Assembly: GCA_025349905.2 (NCBI GenBank)
Contig: MU624843.1
Span: forward strand, 1 to 20,886
From: Blastocladiella britannica
Lineage: Eukaryota > Blastocladiomycota > Blastocladiomycetes > Blastocladiales > Blastocladiaceae
Direction: 5' to 3'
DNA length: 20,886 nucleotides
The notes beneath the pieces were generated by a model that saw only the letters and a program-made list of their open reading frames with translations, had not been told where the DNA came from and made no database searches. The position numbers and the translations under genes were made by a program. Positions within the stretch are counted from its first letter, which is position 1. Each line of letters begins with the position of its first letter. This document shows, one piece after another, positions 18,686 to 20,886 of the stretch.

Positions 18686-20886
18686 ATGATAATGACAACG
18701 ACCGCCGACCTCCCGCCCTGGTTCCCGCGCGAGACGCACGACCAGGCGCCGGCTGTCTGGGCCATTGTCACCGCGATCGTCCTGCTTGTCCAGCTGTGGG
18801 CTGCTCGGCGCAACGACGTTCGCCACGGGTACGCGCTGGTGGCAGAGCAAGTCAGCGACGACGAGGGCGGGCAAGGCAATGCCGCGGTGGTCGTGATTCC
18901 GACCATTGCCGAATCGTGGTTTGGGCTACTGGAGGCACTCGGCATGGGTGCCGTGGCCGTGCACCTTGGTCTTGGTCCTGGCCTTGGTCCTGGTCTTGGT
19001 CTTGACTCGTCTCTGGCTTCAACCGTGCTCTGGGTACCGTCCACCCAACCACACCACGCGCGTGCTATTATTATGAAATTAACCGAACGGCAAATAGGCA
19101 TTCATGGCGGGCATCGCCGCCATCGACGTGCTCGCGCGCCGCCGCCAGTCGTCCGATCCACGCACGCCGCCGGCCTTTTGCCACGTGTCCCTCGGCTTTG
19201 CCGTTGGCGGGTTCCTGGTGCTCGAGCTCAACCGCGGGTGCGCGGCCGTATTCAGCGCACAGGATGTCCCCTCCACCTTGGACTCTGTTGCGTTCCCACT
19301 CGCGGCGGCGGCACTGCTCGCCATGCACGTGCTGGCCCACCGCTCGTCGTACGTGGACATTATGCCGGGCGGCGGCAGTGGCGTCCCGCGCATCCGCGCG
19401 TGCAGCATCTGGGAGCTTGCCACGCAGCGTTGGGTGGTGCCGACGCTCACGGCCGGAATGAGCAAGGACCAGCTCGGCACCGAGGACCTGTGCGACATCC
19501 TTGCCGGCGAAGAGCCCGCGGCGCTGGACACGCACTTGAACGCTTGCCTGTATGAACCCTTTTTTTTTTACTCGATCCAATAGCCAAAGGACTGAATAAC
19601 CCGAAACAGGAAATCCACAAAAACAACGCTCGCCGGCGCACTCGCACGTCTGGTGGGCCCGACACTGTTTCTGGCCTTCATCCTGCACGCGATCCAGATC
19701 CTGGCCGGGTTCGCTATGCCCGCGGCGCTGCAGCGTTTCGGCACATTTCTTGAAGCGCGGGAGCAGAGCAGCGCCGGCGCTCGCCCACAGCTGGTGATCG
19801 GGTACACGTGGTCGGTGGTCGCGCTCGTGGGCATGGTCGCGCGTGGGCTGGGCGAGACCAACTCCTACTGGTGGTCCAAGTCGATCGAGATGCGCATCAC
19901 TGCCGTGCTGCATGCGGCGATTGCCCGCGCACTGCTGGCATCCTCGAAACCCGATACCAACGCCGTGTCGCTGGCCGCCAACGACGCACGGAAACTCGCG
20001 TCCGGTATCAATGCCGGCGTCGCCAACGCGGTGCTGCCCTTCCGCGCCTTGTTGGCGGTCGTGTACCTGGGTCAGCTGCTTGGATGGATCCCCGTTTCTT
20101 GCGTCGCTTTTGTTGTGGCGATGGTGGTGCCGACCAACCTGTGGATCGGCCGCCATCTGAAGCGGGTGCAGTCATATGCGTCGGCAATGACGGACGCGCG
20201 TCTCTCACTTGCGCGCCAGGCTCTTGAGGGCATGTGCTTTTTTTCTTCCTGTCGATATCTGGTTCACTGACAGCATCAATGAGAAGAGTAGCCATCCGAC
20301 TCATCAAGACGCAAGTCTGGGAACACGACTTTGAGGCCAAGATCGACACGGCCCGCCAGGCCGAGCTCGCGGCCATTGCGCGCGCGACGCGGTGGGGAGC
20401 GGGCATGACGTTCCTTGGGCTAGTGACGCCGCCGGTGGTGACGGTGGTCGCATTCACGTCGCATGCGCTCGTGCAGCCCGAGGGATCGCCACCGCTGCCT
20501 CCCTCGACGATCTTTGCCGCCGTGTTTTTGTTGTACATGCTCGACTGGCCCATGCGCATGCTGCCGTTCCTGTACGGTAAAGTCATTGTGACTGGCGCCA
20601 TTTCGTATCGCCGGCTGACGGCGTTTTTTGCCGCCTCAGTGGCGGCACCTGCGCTCCAACATAACGCTGACACGGCACAACTGGCGTCGCCGCACCGCGC
20701 CGTGTCGGATCCGCGCCAGGTGGTGCTCGAGGGCGGCGTCCAAGTGCCCATCTCCGAAACCTTTCGTCTGTCGGTCCCGGGCACGCTCACTTTCCCCGCC
20801 GGCGAGCTGTCCCTGGTGGTCGGTCCGCTCGGCAGCGGCAAGACCACGCTACTGCTGTCGCTCCTTGGTGGTTCGTTTTTCTCTCT
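18686..20886 (+). CDS. ABCC/MRP-type ABC transporter, 5' part only (cut by window end)
   Basis: Exons 18686-19033, 19098-19549, 19610-about 20229, about 20292-20870; a further donor (GTTCGT) starts at 20871 and the gene runs out of the window. Exons 1-2 encode about five hydrophobic segments (TMD0-like). Then comes the MRP linker IWELATQRWVVPTLTAGM followed by a TEDLCDI segment, as in proteins where the first core membrane domain follows. TMD1 includes SMALL-helix rich AALQRFGTFLEA, GETNSYWWSKSIEMR, LARQALEG and WEHDFEAKI. The first nucleotide-binding domain opens with Walker A GPLGSGKTT (20822-20848). Family members export conjugated organic anions or drugs, or act in the vacuole; the substrate cannot be told. 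Introns 1 and 2 are clear (64, 60 nt); intron 3 has a possible GC donor. Confidence 0.92.
18965..19006 (+). repeat. Hexamer repeat (CTTGGT/CCTGGT) coding for LGLGPGLGPGLGL
   Basis: Seven in-phase hexamers, mostly CTTGGT or CCTGGT, lie at the end of exon 1 of the ABC transporter, in a hydrophobic segment of the N-terminal membrane region. Such a repeat is prone to change in copy number. Confidence 0.7.
20230..20291 (+). other. Third intron of the ABC transporter, possible GC-AG type
   Basis: After LARQALE the frame must shift to reach IRLIKTQVWEHDF. Using GCATGT at 20230 with TAG ending at 20291 gives ...ALEAIRLIK..., the expected spacing for this family. The alternative GT donor at 20234 with AG ending at 20283 gives ...ALEGIRVAIRLIK..., keeping the usual Gly but adding residues. 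Confidence 0.5.

Overview
The window looks like a compact, GC-rich nuclear segment of a eukaryote, most likely an early-diverging (zoosporic-type) fungus. Genes carry short introns, mostly 57-87 nt, with GTACGT/GTATGT-like donors and TAG or CAG acceptors. Gaps between genes are about 30-330 bp. The gene set (M36 fungalysin protease, a BLI-3-like flavin protein, an ABCC transporter, a fungal-style ankyrin protein) fits a fungus. The phylum is an inference. I saw no bacterial, viral, CRISPR, tRNA, rRNA or mobile-element signal.

Layout. Nine protein-coding genes could be rebuilt with exon boundaries: (1) pyruvate dehydrogenase kinase, +, 24-1475, 4 exons; (2) MFS membrane transporter, +, 1705-3814, 2 exons; (3) a very large ankyrin protein with an N-terminal nucleotidyltransferase-like region, -, 9645-3845, 6 exons, 1820 aa; (4) an acidic, Ser-rich protein with a Net1/Dnt1-like N-terminal fold, -, 12129-9841, 2 exons; (5) adenylate kinase, -, 13211-12198, 4 exons; (6) BLI-3/pyridoxamine-phosphate-oxidase-like protein, +, 13543-14368, 2 exons; (7) secreted M36 metalloprotease, -, 16503-14503, 2 exons; (8) coiled-coil protein, -, 18502-16820, 2 exons; (9) ABCC/MRP-type ABC transporter, +, from 18686 and cut by the window end after its first Walker A.

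All introns resolved keep the frame and restore conserved motifs across the junctions, so the gene models for genes 1, 3, 5, 6 and 7 are strong. Genes 3, 4 and 5 are consecutive on the minus strand. Genes 5/6 and 8/9 are divergent pairs with shared promoter regions. Genes 2/3 and 6/7 converge.

The genes do not form one pathway. They look like ordinary housekeeping neighbours: mitochondrial energy control (PDK), adenylate balance (AK), membrane transport (MFS, ABCC) and a secreted protease. The most interesting items are the 1820-aa ankyrin protein, whose N-terminus shows a GG-S ... DxD ... DxD pattern resembling a nucleotidyltransferase fold; the Net1/Dnt1-like protein with a roughly 110-residue insertion in its fold; and an unusual, consistent intron design (T-rich just after the donor, A-rich before the acceptor).
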